DNA of 64,000 bases from contig CAJUOQ010000005.1 in NCBI GenBank assembly GCA_910588235.1, forward strand, positions 4,493-68,492, in the 5' to 3' direction. Positions 35,878 to 45,324 of this stretch are shown here, one piece after another (positions within the stretch are counted from its first letter, which is position 1; every line of letters starts with the position of its first letter). The position numbers and the translations under genes are program-made. This stretch comes from an uncultured Atopostipes sp. Its GTDB lineage: Bacteria; Bacillota; Bacilli; Lactobacillales; Carnobacteriaceae_A. A model generated the notes under the pieces. The model had not been told where the DNA came from. It did not search any database and saw only the letters and a program-made list of their open reading frames with translations.

Positions 35878-36970
35878 AGTAAAAACGGATAGTTGGCTGA
35901 AAAAAATATCGGTTCCGGTTTTAGCTGTATTATTTGGATTTTTAGTCGGTGCGATTATTATGCTGATTTTTGGATACAATCCAGTCCAAGCTTATTCCGA
36001 AATGATATTAGGAGTTTTTGCGAATCCATATTCTATCGGAGAAGCTTTAACCCAAGGAACTTTACTGATATTTACCGGTTTGGCTTTTGACATAGCGAAT
36101 AAAGCAGGCTTCTTTAATATCGGTCTTTCAGGTCAATTTTTAATCGGTTGGTTAAGTACCATTGCTTTTGCTTTACAATTCCCTGATTTACCACGAATCG
36201 CTTTGGTGCCATTATCGTTAGTTATTGGAACAGTAGCTGGTGCGTTGTATGCAGGGATTGCAGGATTTTTGAGAGCTTATTTTGGGACAAGTGAAGTTAT
36301 TGTCACGATCATGTTAAACCACACCATTTTACAAATTTCGAACTATTTAACGAACTTTGTATTAGGAAGTAGTAGTCGAACGGAAAGAGTTAGTGAGAAC
36401 GCGAGTCTATCAATGGAATGGTTAACGAACTTAACAGATTATTCTCGTTTAAACATGGGATTCTTTATCGCGATTATTGTAGTTGTTTTATATAGTGTTT
36501 TTATGAAATATACAACGACTGGATTTGAGATTAAAGCAGTCGGTTTAAACCCTGATGCTTCAACTTATGCAGGAATGAGTGCGAAGAAAAACATTATTTT
36601 ATCCATGTTAATCAGTGGAGGACTTGCTGGTTTAGGTGGAGCAATTAACGGCCTCGGTACCTTCGGAAACCTCTTTGTACTAGGTGTTTTACCTGCTGAA
36701 GGATTTAACGGTATTGCGGTAGCTTTATTAGGATTAGGAAATCCAATCGGTATTGTACTATCAGCGATATTATTCGGGATCCTACAGACTGGAGCGCCAT
36801 TTATGGCCTCACGTGCTGGTGTGCCGAATGAAATGGCTGAAGTGGTCATTGCAGCGATTGTCTTCTTCGTTGGCGCTTATTACTTAGTGGAATGGTTATT
36901 CGAAAAATTTGGCAACCGCCCAGCAAAAGGCCCAGCAAGCACAGATGTTGAAGGAGGAGTAGATCAATGA
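35870..36970 (+). CDS. Nucleoside ABC importer permease 1 (NupB/YufP-like)
   Basis: Integral membrane permease of 366 residues with about nine hydrophobic segments. The BPD_transp_2 signature NKAGFFNIGLSGQFLIGWL is near 75-93, and ISGGLAGLGGAINGLG lies in the middle. GTG start inside the ATPase gene; it ends overlapping the next permease by 4 bp (ATGA). The N-terminal extension (about 50 residues) marks it as the larger of the two permeases. Confidence 0.92.
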   Translation: MIEVKTDSWLKKISVPVLAVLFGFLVGAIIMLIFGYNPVQAYSEMILGVFANPYSIGEALTQGTLLIFTGLAFDIANKAGFFNIGLSGQFLIGWLSTIAFALQFPDLPRIALVPLSLVIGTVAGALYAGIAGFLRAYFGTSEVIVTIMLNHTILQISNYLTNFVLGSSSRTERVSENASLSMEWLTNLTDYSRLNMGFFIAIIVVVLYSVFMKYTTTGFEIKAVGLNPDASTYAGMSAKKNIILSMLISGGLAGLGGAINGLGTFGNLFVLGVLPAEGFNGIAVALLGLGNPIGIVLSAILFGILQTGAPFMASRAGVPNEMAEVVIAAIVFFVGAYYLVEWLFEKFGNRPAKGPASTDVEGGVDQ

Positions 36971-37923
36971 ATTTAATCGGGGTATTACAATTATTAGTTA
37001 CAAGTTCCTTAATGTATTCTGCTCCTTTGATCCTAACAGCAATTGCAGGAGCATTCTCAGAACGAAGTGGTGTCGTCAATATTGGACTCGAAGGAATTAT
37101 GGTCATGGGAGCTTTCGGTTCAGCCGTATTTAACCTAGGTTTCTATGATACTTTTGGTAATATGACTCCATGGGTAGCCATGCTATTTGGTGGCTTCATC
37201 GGTTTATTATTTGCATCGCTTCATGCGGTCGCAACCATTAATTTACGAGCGGATCACATCGTTTCTGGTACGGCTCTTAACTTATTAGCACCTGGGTTGT
37301 CCGTGTTTTTTGTCCGTGTACTTTACGGGAAAGCACAAACAGGACCACTAAGCGAGTCTTTTGGGATTACTTCGATTCCTCTATTAAAAGATATTCCAAT
37401 CATTGGGGACATCTTCTTTACTAACGTTACACCATTGGGGTATATCGGAATCTTTATCGGAATCCTTAGTTGGTTTGTTATATTTAAGACACCATTTGGC
37501 TTACGATTACGTGCGGTTGGAGAACATCCAGTCGCGGCGGAATCAGTCGGAATCAATGTCTATTTATATAAATATGCAGGTGTTCTGATTTCAGGCTTCT
37601 TAGGTGGTATGGGAGGCGCGATTCAAGCCCAAGCAATATCAAACGAATTCGGTGTCCTCGTCATTAGTGGACAAGGATTTATGGCGATGGCGGCTATGAT
37701 TTTTGGTAAATGGAACCCAATTGGTGTCACGTTTGCAGCGATTTTCTTTGGCTTTGCTCAAAGTTTATCTCGTGTCGGGCATTATATTCCAGTTATTCAA
37801 GACATCCCAACAATTTATCTTCAAATCTTACCATATGTCTTAACCATTGTAGTTTTAGTGGCATTTATTGGTAAATCTGAAGCACCAAAAGCATTGGGTC
37901 GTCCATATGTAAAAAGTAAATAA
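36967..37923 (+). CDS. Nucleoside ABC importer permease 2 (NupC/YufQ-like)
   Basis: 318-residue permease partner with FSERSGVVNIGLEGIMVMGAF near 30-50 and SGFLGGMGGAIQAQA near 210-224. Translationally coupled to permease 1. With the lipoprotein and double ATPase this completes a four-component nucleoside importer. In lactococci and bacilli such systems take up purine and pyrimidine nucleosides. Confidence 0.92.
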   Translation: MNLIGVLQLLVTSSLMYSAPLILTAIAGAFSERSGVVNIGLEGIMVMGAFGSAVFNLGFYDTFGNMTPWVAMLFGGFIGLLFASLHAVATINLRADHIVSGTALNLLAPGLSVFFVRVLYGKAQTGPLSESFGITSIPLLKDIPIIGDIFFTNVTPLGYIGIFIGILSWFVIFKTPFGLRLRAVGEHPVAAESVGINVYLYKYAGVLISGFLGGMGGAIQAQAISNEFGVLVISGQGFMAMAAMIFGKWNPIGVTFAAIFFGFAQSLSRVGHYIPVIQDIPTIYLQILPYVLTIVVLVAFIGKSEAPKALGRPYVKSK

Positions 37924-37940
37924 TTGAGAGAGAATAAAAA

Positions 37941-37968
37941 AAAGAAGCCCTAAGAGGCTTCTTTTTTT
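37941..37968. terminator. Terminator of the nucleoside transporter operon
   Basis: A perfect 9-bp stem (AAAGAAGCC / GGCTTCTTT), loop CTAAGA, an A run before and T7 after. Confidence 0.9.
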
Positions 37969-38019
37969 ATTGGGTATTGATGCATGTAGCTTTTAACTCA
38001 AAATGGTCTTATGAGTAAA

Positions 38020-38583
38020 TTATCTTTTCTCAATAAGGTATAAAAAAGGTGGATTATTTTTTTGATTCACGTATTTATACTCAAGGACTTGATAGGTTTC
38101 TTGTGGTAATTGAGTGACAAAAGTAGAAACAGCCTCTTTTTCTTCTTGACCACCTTCATGACCAGAATAAATCATGACTGAAACAATTCCACCTTTTCGT
38201 AAACGAGTGAGGCATTGTTCAATCGCAGAGATCGTGGTTTCTGGCTGGGTAATAATTGACTTATCTCCACTAGGTAAGTAGCCAAGATTAAAAGTAGCAG
38301 CACTGATAGTCTCGTCTTCAGCAATATAATGCTGAATATTTTCGTGACCATCTTGGATAAGTTCAGTTTGTGAGGAGAGGTCTGTTAAGAGTAATTTTTC
38401 TTTCGTCGCCTCAATCGCGTCTTTTTGAATATCAAAACCATAAACCTTTCCAAGTTGACCAACTGCTGCAGCCAGCGTTGTGGTATCATTTCCATTTCCA
38501 ACCGTGGCATCGATCACATGGTCTCCTTGAACAATGGATTTTTTCAGTATATCTTGTGAAAATCGTAGCGGTGTTTGTAACAT
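38020..38583 (-). CDS. mnmM: tRNA wobble-uridine methyltransferase MnmM (YtqB family)
   Basis: SAM-dependent class I methyltransferase of 187 residues. Motif I is VIDATVGNGNDTTTLA; NLGYLPSGDKSI is the family's catalytic/substrate loop. YtqB of B. subtilis and its S. aureus homologue were shown to convert nm5(s2)U to mnm5(s2)U in tRNA; older annotation calls the family rRNA methylase. Monocistronic on the minus strand, divergent from the autolysin gene. Confidence 0.88.
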   Translation of the reverse strand: MLQTPLRFSQDILKKSIVQGDHVIDATVGNGNDTTTLAAAVGQLGKVYGFDIQKDAIEATKEKLLLTDLSSQTELIQDGHENIQHYIAEDETISAATFNLGYLPSGDKSIITQPETTISAIEQCLTRLRKGGIVSVMIYSGHEGGQEEKEAVSTFVTQLPQETYQVLEYKYVNQKNNPPFLYLIEKR

Positions 38584-38821
38584 GTTATTTTCCTTTCTAA
38601 ATTTAAGGAGTGAAAACTATTGAATATAGGATACGAATAAAGTTTATCCACTTGTTATATTACAATAAGATAACAAATGAATAAAAACGTGTATATTTTT
38701 ATTATCTTTACTCTTTTACTAGTATAATATTAAGTATCAATGTAAACATACGAAATTATTTTACGAAGTATCATTATTTTAGAATATTTGGCTTAAAATA
38801 GCCAGGTAAGGAGCTGTTAAA

Positions 38822-41800
38822 TTGAAAAATTCAACGATACATAGTTCTAAAAAGTATAAATTTATTCCATTGTCTGCGAGCTTGATTGCTAGTGTTTTAT
38901 TTGCAGTAAACCCAGAGTATAATGTGGTTGCAGAGGATATTGAAGAAAATGACCATTTACTAGAAATTAAAGCATTACATGAAGAGTACCACTCGTTACT
39001 AAATGATGTAAAAAATACGGATGAAATTGTTACGGAGGATTCTTCTGAGGAAGCAATTGAGGAAGAAACAGATGAAATCCCTGAAGAAGGGACGACTGAG
39101 TCAGAAACTCCAGAGGTTTCAGATGAAAGTACATTAGTAGCTGATTTTGATGAAATCAATGAAGTTAAAATTTTATTACTTCATGCAATAGAAAAAGCAG
39201 GCTCAATAGATTACGCCCAACAACTCCAAGCAGAGGACTTAACAATTGAAGAACTTGATCAAATCTTTGAGCGCTTAATTGTTGAAAGTATTGAAAATAA
39301 TGATGCAGCGGATGCTGCTGACGATGAAGGAGCTGTTGGAAACAACGAACAGCTACCAGAAGGCGAAAAACCAGCAGTAGAACCCGAAGAAGACTTTGAA
39401 GAAGCTGAGGCCGAAGAACACGAAGCGGAAGCTGAAGAAGAGTCTGGAGAGGAATCTGAGCTAGAAAGCTCCAAAGAAGCAATCGATGAAGAGATTATCT
39501 CTGAGTCTGAAGAAGATATCAAAGAAGACAATGAAAAAGAGGAAGTCGCCTCTGAGCCTGAAGAAGATAGTGAAAAAGATGAAGATTCTGAAACGATAAC
39601 TTCTGAAGATGAGATTCCAGAAGAAACTCCAGAAGAGCAAGAACAAAAAACGAATGAAGATGAAGTAGAAGAACCGGAAGCTGTTTCTGAAGCAGACCTA
39701 GACGAATCTGCAGAGATTGAAGATAAAGATTTTGAAGAGAATGAAGAAGAACGTGTAGACGACGAAGCTGATTCTCTAGAAGAAGATCAAGAACAAATGC
39801 AAGAAAAAGAAGACAAAGAAACAGAGACTGAAGATTCAAAAGACGAAGAAGAACAAACCGAAGAAGAAAATCAAGAAAACACAAAAGATACCGGTGACTC
39901 TGAAGAAAAAGAATCTAAAGAAAAATCTGAAGAAACCGAACAAAAATCAGCGGATTCTGAATCTGAAGCGGAATCTGAACAGAAAAAAGAACAAGCAGCT
40001 CCAGCCGTTCAAATGCGAGCAATGAGCGCATCTGCCACTCCAAAAACAGTGACTTATACTGTTCGTTCAGGAGACTCCTTAAATAAAATTGCGAATAGTC
40101 ATGGAGTATCTGTAAATCATTTAGTTTCTTTAAATAATATTGCGGATAAAAATAAAATCCAAGCGGGACAAGTATTATTAATTAGTGGCAGTAAAGAAGA
40201 TTTAGGAAATATAAACCAAAACTTATCAAACAGTGATTTTGTGAATATATTAGGTAAAGAAGCACAAAAAGTAGCTTCAGAGAAAAATCTATATGCTTCG
40301 GTCATGGTTGCACAAGCAGCCTTAGAGTCAGGCTTTGGAAGCAGTGGGTTATCTGCGCCACCAAATCACAACTTGTTTGGAATGAAAGGTTCATATAACG
40401 GACAATCAGTCGCAATGAAAACAAGTGAATACTCATCTTCAGGTGGCTGGGTGACAATTACTGACTACTTTAAAAAATATCCAAGTTATTTAGAGTCATT
40501 GTTAGATCACGCGAGCTATATTAGAAGAGGGCCATCATGGGATGGAAATTATTACTATGGGGTATGGAAAGAGAATACAAATAGTTATAAAGATGCTACT
40601 TCAAGTCTACAAGGACGTTATGCGACGGATCCATCTTATGCCAGTAAGTTAAATGAAATTATTTCGAGATATAACTTAACTCGTTTTGATGTACCATTAA
40701 GTGATGGGGAAGTTGTGGTGCCACCAGTCGAAGAAGATGACGTCAAACCTTCTACAGGACAAAATCCTACACCAGCACCAGCACCAAGTAGTTCAACCTA
40801 TCGAGTCAAAGCAGGAGATAACCTCACACGTATTGGTCGGATGTATAATATGAGTGTTTCTGAGCTGAAACGACTCAATAACTTAAGTTCAGATACGATC
40901 TATGTTGGACAAACGTTGAAAGTCAGTGGCCAAAGTTCAACCCCTGCTCCAAAACCAACGACTCCAAGTACTGGTTCAAGTTATACCGTAAAACAAGGTG
41001 ACAATTTATTCCGTATTAGTCGTAATTACAATACAAGTGTTTCTGAATTGAAACGACTCAATAACTTAAGTTCAGATACGATCTATGTTGGACAAACATT
41101 GAAAGTGAATGGCCAAAGCTCTACGCCTGCTCCAAAACCAGCAACTCCAAATAGTGGTTCGAATTATACAGTCAAAGCAGGTGACACACTTTCACATATC
41201 AGTCGTACGTATAATACGAGTGTTGCTGAGTTAAAACGACTAAACAATCTAAGTTCAGATACGATTTATGTGGGCCAAACATTGAAAGTAAACGGTCAAG
41301 GTTCAACCTCTACACCAAGCTCAACGCCTTCAAGCGGAAGTTCAAACTATACTGTTAAAGCAGGCGATACATTGTCACATATCAGTCGTGTACACAACAC
41401 AAGTGTCTCTGAGTTGAAACGACTAAATAATTTAAGTTCAGACACGATCTATGTGGGACAAGCACTAAAAGTAAATGGCCAAAGTTCAACTTCTGCATCG
41501 AACTCAACGACACCAAGTGGAAGCTCGAACTATACCGTTAAAGCAGGCGATACGCTGTCACATATCAGTCGTATGTACAACACAAGTGTTTCTGAGTTGA
41601 AACGACTAAATAATTTAAGCTCAGACACGATCTATGTTGGACAAACACTAAAAGTAACTGGTCAAAGTTCAGCTTCTACACCGAGCTCAACGCCTTCAAG
41701 CGGAAGTTCAAACTATACTGTTAAGTCAGGCGATACATTGTCACATATCAGCCGTGTGCACAACACAAGTGTTTCTGAGTTGAAGCGTCTGAATAATTTA

Positions 41801-42397
41801 AGTTCAGATACGATTTATGTGGGTCAAACATTAAAAGTAAACGGCCAAAGTTCAACTTCTACATCAAACTCAACGTCTTCAAGTGGGAGCTCGAACTACA
41901 CCGTTAAGGCAGGCGATACATTGTCACATATCAGTCGCGTGCACAACACAAGTGTTTCCGAATTGAGACGACTAAACAACTTAAGCTCAGATACAATTTA
42001 TGTCGGGCAGACATTAAAAGTGACGGGAAGTGCAAAAAATGTTTCGCCGTCGAATAGTCAAAAGAGTACAAGCAATCAGGGAGACCGTTCAACGACCCAT
42101 ATTGTGAAAACGGGAGACACCCTTTACGGTATTGCGAAGAAATACAATACAACAGTTGCCAATATCGTTTCTTGGAATCATTTAGAAAACGAAGATCTTA
42201 TCAGTATAAATCAAACATTAACTGTTAAAAATACAAAGGCACAAACCACTTCACATAATCTAAAAAATTATCAGGTGGCGAGCGGTGATACACTTTCTGG
42301 TATTGCGCGTAAATTTGATACAACGGTTCAAGCGTTAAAAACTAAAAATAATTTAAAAACGGATTTAATATTCGTTGGTCAAACCTTGAAAGTTTAA
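38822..42397 (+). CDS. Secreted autolysin: acidic N-terminus, LysM, glucosaminidase (GH73), nine LysM
   Basis: Peptidoglycan hydrolase of 1191 residues, probably an N-acetylglucosaminidase of the AtlA/AcmA group. TTG start after AAGGAG; signal peptide about 1-40. Residues about 60-395 are extremely Glu/Asp-rich. One LysM lies at about 411-456, followed by the glucosaminidase domain (about 476-624) with catalytic Glu502 in QAALESGFGS and NHNLFGMKG. Seven near-identical LysM modules at about 659-1072 (YTVKAGDTLSHISR) and two more divergent ones to the C-terminus make ten LysM in all. LysM binds GlcNAc-containing glycan. More LysM than AcmA (three) or AtlA (six), and the acidic region is unusual. 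Confidence 0.92.
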   Translation: MKNSTIHSSKKYKFIPLSASLIASVLFAVNPEYNVVAEDIEENDHLLEIKALHEEYHSLLNDVKNTDEIVTEDSSEEAIEEETDEIPEEGTTESETPEVSDESTLVADFDEINEVKILLLHAIEKAGSIDYAQQLQAEDLTIEELDQIFERLIVESIENNDAADAADDEGAVGNNEQLPEGEKPAVEPEEDFEEAEAEEHEAEAEEESGEESELESSKEAIDEEIISESEEDIKEDNEKEEVASEPEEDSEKDEDSETITSEDEIPEETPEEQEQKTNEDEVEEPEAVSEADLDESAEIEDKDFEENEEERVDDEADSLEEDQEQMQEKEDKETETEDSKDEEEQTEEENQENTKDTGDSEEKESKEKSEETEQKSADSESEAESEQKKEQAAPAVQMRAMSASATPKTVTYTVRSGDSLNKIANSHGVSVNHLVSLNNIADKNKIQAGQVLLISGSKEDLGNINQNLSNSDFVNILGKEAQKVASEKNLYASVMVAQAALESGFGSSGLSAPPNHNLFGMKGSYNGQSVAMKTSEYSSSGGWVTITDYFKKYPSYLESLLDHASYIRRGPSWDGNYYYGVWKENTNSYKDATSSLQGRYATDPSYASKLNEIISRYNLTRFDVPLSDGEVVVPPVEEDDVKPSTGQNPTPAPAPSSSTYRVKAGDNLTRIGRMYNMSVSELKRLNNLSSDTIYVGQTLKVSGQSSTPAPKPTTPSTGSSYTVKQGDNLFRISRNYNTSVSELKRLNNLSSDTIYVGQTLKVNGQSSTPAPKPATPNSGSNYTVKAGDTLSHISRTYNTSVAELKRLNNLSSDTIYVGQTLKVNGQGSTSTPSSTPSSGSSNYTVKAGDTLSHISRVHNTSVSELKRLNNLSSDTIYVGQALKVNGQSSTSASNSTTPSGSSNYTVKAGDTLSHISRMYNTSVSELKRLNNLSSDTIYVGQTLKVTGQSSASTPSSTPSSGSSNYTVKSGDTLSHISRVHNTSVSELKRLNNLSSDTIYVGQTLKVNGQSSTSTSNSTSSSGSSNYTVKAGDTLSHISRVHNTSVSELRRLNNLSSDTIYVGQTLKVTGSAKNVSPSNSQKSTSNQGDRSTTHIVKTGDTLYGIAKKYNTTVANIVSWNHLENEDLISINQTLTVKNTKAQTTSHNLKNYQVASGDTLSGIARKFDTTVQALKTKNNLKTDLIFVGQTLKV
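40796..42030 (+). repeat. Seven about 180-bp direct repeats encoding LysM plus linker
   Basis: Seven consecutive copies share long identical stretches, for example those encoding ELKRLNNLSSDTIYVGQ. Differences fall mainly in the Ser/Thr/Pro linkers and the codons for the TYN/VHN/MYN positions. Copy number should vary by recombination. Confidence 0.88.
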
Positions 42398-42428
42398 AGT
42401 GTTTTTAGTTCAACTAGAAGATTGGTAG

Positions 42429-42456
42429 TTGAATATATTCTTATTTATGCTAAAAT
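42429..42456 (+). promoter_or_regulatory. Promoter of the leuS T-box transcript
   Basis: TTGAAT (42429-42434), a 16-nt spacer and TAAAAT (42451-42456) with TG one base upstream. It lies about 30 bp before the T-box leader. Confidence 0.65.
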
Positions 42457-42482
42457 ACTCTAAATACTACACAAATAAATAA

Positions 42483-42728
42483 AAATAAATTTGAAGATTA
42501 GGAGTAGTAAGTGATCTTATTTTTCTCAGAGAATACATGGCTGGTGTGAATGTATAAAAATAATCATTGAACTCACCTAATCATTACTGGAACGGATTTT
42601 TCATGAATGAAATTTCAGTCGTTATCCGCGTTAAGGACTAGAGGTTAATTATTTTAAAGTAATTAACAAATTAGGTGGTACCGCGGATTATCGCCCTATA
42701 GACAATCATTGTTTATAGGGCTTTTTTT
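42483..42728 (+). promoter_or_regulatory. T-box riboswitch (leucine) controlling leuS
   Basis: tRNA-sensing leader. The T-box sequence AGGTGGTACCGCGG is at 42673-42686 and pairs with the acceptor end of uncharged tRNA. The terminator GCCCTATA...TATAGGGC plus T7 spans 42693-42728. A likely specifier codon CUC (Leu) is at 42572-42574 in GAACTCACC, as in B. subtilis leuS. Uncharged tRNA-Leu(GAG) should favour the antiterminator and leuS expression. The 5' boundary is approximate. Confidence 0.88.
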
Positions 42729-42748
42729 AATCATAAGGAGGAAAATGA

Positions 42749-45163
42749 ATGAGTTTCAATCATCTAGAAATTGAACAAAAATGGCAAAATTACTGGGAAA
42801 ATAACCAAACATTTAAAACAACTGAAGATGCCGATAAAGAAAACTTCTATGTATTGGATATGTTTCCTTACCCATCAGGACAAGGACTGCACGTAGGCCA
42901 TCCGTTGGGCTATACAGCAACAGATATTCTTGCACGAATGAAACGTACCCAAAATTATAATGTGTTACATCCTATGGGGTGGGACGCTTTTGGCTTACCA
43001 GCAGAACAATATGCTTTAGATACTGGAAATGACCCAGCCGAATTTACAAATAAGAATATCGAAACTTACAAACGCCAAATTACACAACTTGGTTTTAGTT
43101 ATGACTGGAGTCGTGAAATTAATACAACCGACCCACAATTTTACAAATGGACGCAATGGATCTTTACAAAACTATATGAAAAAGGTTTAGCTTATCAAGA
43201 CGAAGTAGCCGTTAACTGGTGTCCAGCATTGAATACAGTTCTTTCAAACGAAGAAGTCATTGACGGAGTCAGTGAACGTGGAGGACACCCTGTCTATCGT
43301 CGTCCAATGAAGCAATGGATGCTGAAAATTACGGCTTACGCTGAACGTTTACTTGAAGATTTGGAAGAAGTTGACTGGCCAGAAAGCATTAAAGAAATGC
43401 AAAGAAATTGGATTGGAAAATCTGAAGGAGCAACGGTAGAATTTCCAGTCATTGATTCAGAACTTGTTTTAGAAGCTTACACAACGCGTCCGGATACTTT
43501 ATATGGAACAACTTATTTAGTGATTGCACCGGAACATGCGTTATTAGATGAGCTTGTTTCTGAAGCGCATAAAGAAGAGATCGATGCCTATGTTAAAGAA
43601 GTTGAAATGAAGAGTGAACTTGAACGAACTTCATTAAACGATGATAAACATGGGATATTTACAGGCGCTTATGTAGAACATCCAGTGACGGGTGAACAGC
43701 TTCCTGTTTGGGTGGCTGATTATGTAGTGGCTTCATACGGAACAGGAATCGTACTTGCCACACCCGCACATGATGACCGTGACTATAAATTTGCTCAAAA
43801 ATATGAGCTACCGATTAAAGCCATTATTGAGCTTCCTGAAGGCCAAGAGTTGCCTTATGACGGCGATGGCAAACATATTGCTTCTGGTTTCTTAGATGGT
43901 TTGTATAATGAAGAAGCGATTGAGAAAATGAATGATTGGTTAGAAGAAAACAATAAAGGCCATCGTGAAATTAACTACCGTCTCCGAGACTGGGTCTTTT
44001 CACGTCAACGTTATTGGGGAGAGCCTATTCCTATTATTCATTGGGAAGATGGCACAACTACTGTTGTTCCTGAAGAAGACTTGCCGGTTGAACTTCCTAA
44101 AACAGATAATATTCATCCATCAGGAACAGGCGAATCTCCTCTTGCTAATATCGAAGAGTGGGTAAACGTTGAAGATCCTGAAACGGGGATGAAAGGAAGA
44201 CGTGAAACGAACACAATGCCTCAATGGGCAGGCAGTTCATGGTACTATCTCCGCTTTATCGATCCTCATAATGATGAGGCTTTGGCTGATCCTAAAAAAT
44301 TAGAAGAGTGGTTGCCAACTGACCTTTATGTAGGAGGAGCGGAACATGCGGTTCTTCACTTATTATATGCAAGATTCTGGCATAAATTCCTTTATGATTT
44401 AGGCGTCGTTCCTACAAAAGAACCGTTCCAAAAATTATTTAACCAAGGAATGATTCTTAAAGATGGCGATAAAATGTCTAAATCCCGCGGAAATGTGATC
44501 AATCCGGATGACATTGTGAATCAATATGGTGCAGATACACTTCGTTTATATGAAATGTTTATGGGACCTTTAGAAGCAGCAAAAGATTGGACCGATGAAG
44601 GAGTAGAAGGAGCTCGTCGTTTCTTAGACCGCGTTTGGCGATTATTTATTGATGAAGAAGGAGAAGTGCGCGATCGAATTACCACTTATAACGATGGCAC
44701 TTTAGATATTGTTTATAACCAAACAGTGAAAAAAGTAACGGATGATTTTGAAGCACTTCAATTCAACACAGCGGTTTCACAGCTTATGGTCTTTATCAAT
44801 GAAGCTTATAAAGCAGAAGGTTTACCGATTGATTATGTGAAAGGCTTTATCCAGATGCTTGCACCTGTTGCACCTCATCTAGGCGAAGAGTTGTGGCAAA
44901 TGATTACGAAAAGTGAGGAAAGTATCACTTACGCTGCCTGGCCAACTTATGATGAAGACAAACTCGTCTCAGATGAAATCGAAGTAGTCTTCCAAGTGAA
45001 CGGAAAAGTTCGAGGAAAAGCACATGTTTCTCGTTCAATTTCAAAAGAAGAATTAGAAGAAAAAGCTCTTGCTAATGAAAATGTGAATGAACATATTGAG
45101 GGCTTAACGGTAAGAAAAGTGATCGTTGTCCCAGAAAAATTAGTGAACATTGTGGCTAATTAA
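42749..45163 (+). CDS. leuS: Leucyl-tRNA synthetase
   Basis: Class Ia synthetase, 804 residues, bacterial type. HIGH motif HVGH at 48-51, editing domain in the middle ([12 protein letters not shown] and the [16 protein letters not shown] segment), KMSKS at 575-579, anticodon-binding domain and the C-terminal domain beginning near [13 protein letters not shown]. Start after AAGGAGG. Controlled by the leucine T-box before it. Confidence 0.97.
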   Translation: MSFNHLEIEQKWQNYWENNQTFKTTEDADKENFYVLDMFPYPSGQGLHVGHPLGYTATDILARMKRTQNYNVLHPMGWDAFGLPAEQYALDTGNDPAEFTNKNIETYKRQITQLGFSYDWSREINTTDPQFYKWTQWIFTKLYEKGLAYQDEVAVNWCPALNTVLSNEEVIDGVSERGGHPVYRRPMKQWMLKITAYAERLLEDLEEVDWPESIKEMQRNWIGKSEGATVEFPVIDSELVLEAYTTRPDTLYGTTYLVIAPEHALLDELVSEAHKEEIDAYVKEVEMKSELERTSLNDDKHGIFTGAYVEHPVTGEQLPVWVADYVVASYGTGIVLATPAHDDRDYKFAQKYELPIKAIIELPEGQELPYDGDGKHIASGFLDGLYNEEAIEKMNDWLEENNKGHREINYRLRDWVFSRQRYWGEPIPIIHWEDGTTTVVPEEDLPVELPKTDNIHPSGTGESPLANIEEWVNVEDPETGMKGRRETNTMPQWAGSSWYYLRFIDPHNDEALADPKKLEEWLPTDLYVGGAEHAVLHLLYARFWHKFLYDLGVVPTKEPFQKLFNQGMILKDGDKMSKSRGNVINPDDIVNQYGADTLRLYEMFMGPLEAAKDWTDEGVEGARRFLDRVWRLFIDEEGEVRDRITTYNDGTLDIVYNQTVKKVTDDFEALQFNTAVSQLMVFINEAYKAEGLPIDYVKGFIQMLAPVAPHLGEELWQMITKSEESITYAAWPTYDEDKLVSDEIEVVFQVNGKVRGKAHVSRSISKEELEEKALANENVNEHIEGLTVRKVIVVPEKLVNIVAN

Positions 45164-45211
45164 TCAGTGTTTGAAGAATGTTTAAATGTTTATTAAAGAA
45201 TTAAGGATCCA

Positions 45212-45240
45212 TTGATAAACAAAGCAAAAAACAGTAAAAT
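45212..45240 (+). promoter_or_regulatory. Promoter-like sequence before murJ
   Basis: TTGATA, a 17-nt spacer and TAAAAT. The predicted start (about 45247) lies only a few bases before a terminator hairpin, so either transcripts are very short or the hairpin is bypassed by early elongation. Confidence 0.6.
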
Positions 45241-45252
45241 AGAGGCACATCG

Positions 45253-45283
45253 AAAAAAGAGCGTTCCCGCTCTTTTTTCTTTT
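45253..45283 (+). terminator. Terminator after leuS
   Basis: A perfect 11-bp stem (AAAAAAGAGCG / CGCTCTTTTTT), loop TTCC. Confidence 0.85.
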
Positions 45284-45324
45284 TAAGTACACAATTTAAT
45301 GAGTGGCGAAAGTAGGATTTAATA

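Noticed and set aside
38652..38676. Inverted repeat TTGTTAT/ATAACAA upstream of the autolysin
   Set aside because: Only 7-bp A/T-rich arms with an 11-nt gap, about 50 bp before the nearest -10; too weak to claim as an operator.
39165..39884. Long minus-strand open frames opposite the acidic region of the autolysin
   Set aside because: Low-complexity Leu/Ser shadows of GAA/GAT-rich codons with no ribosome sites.
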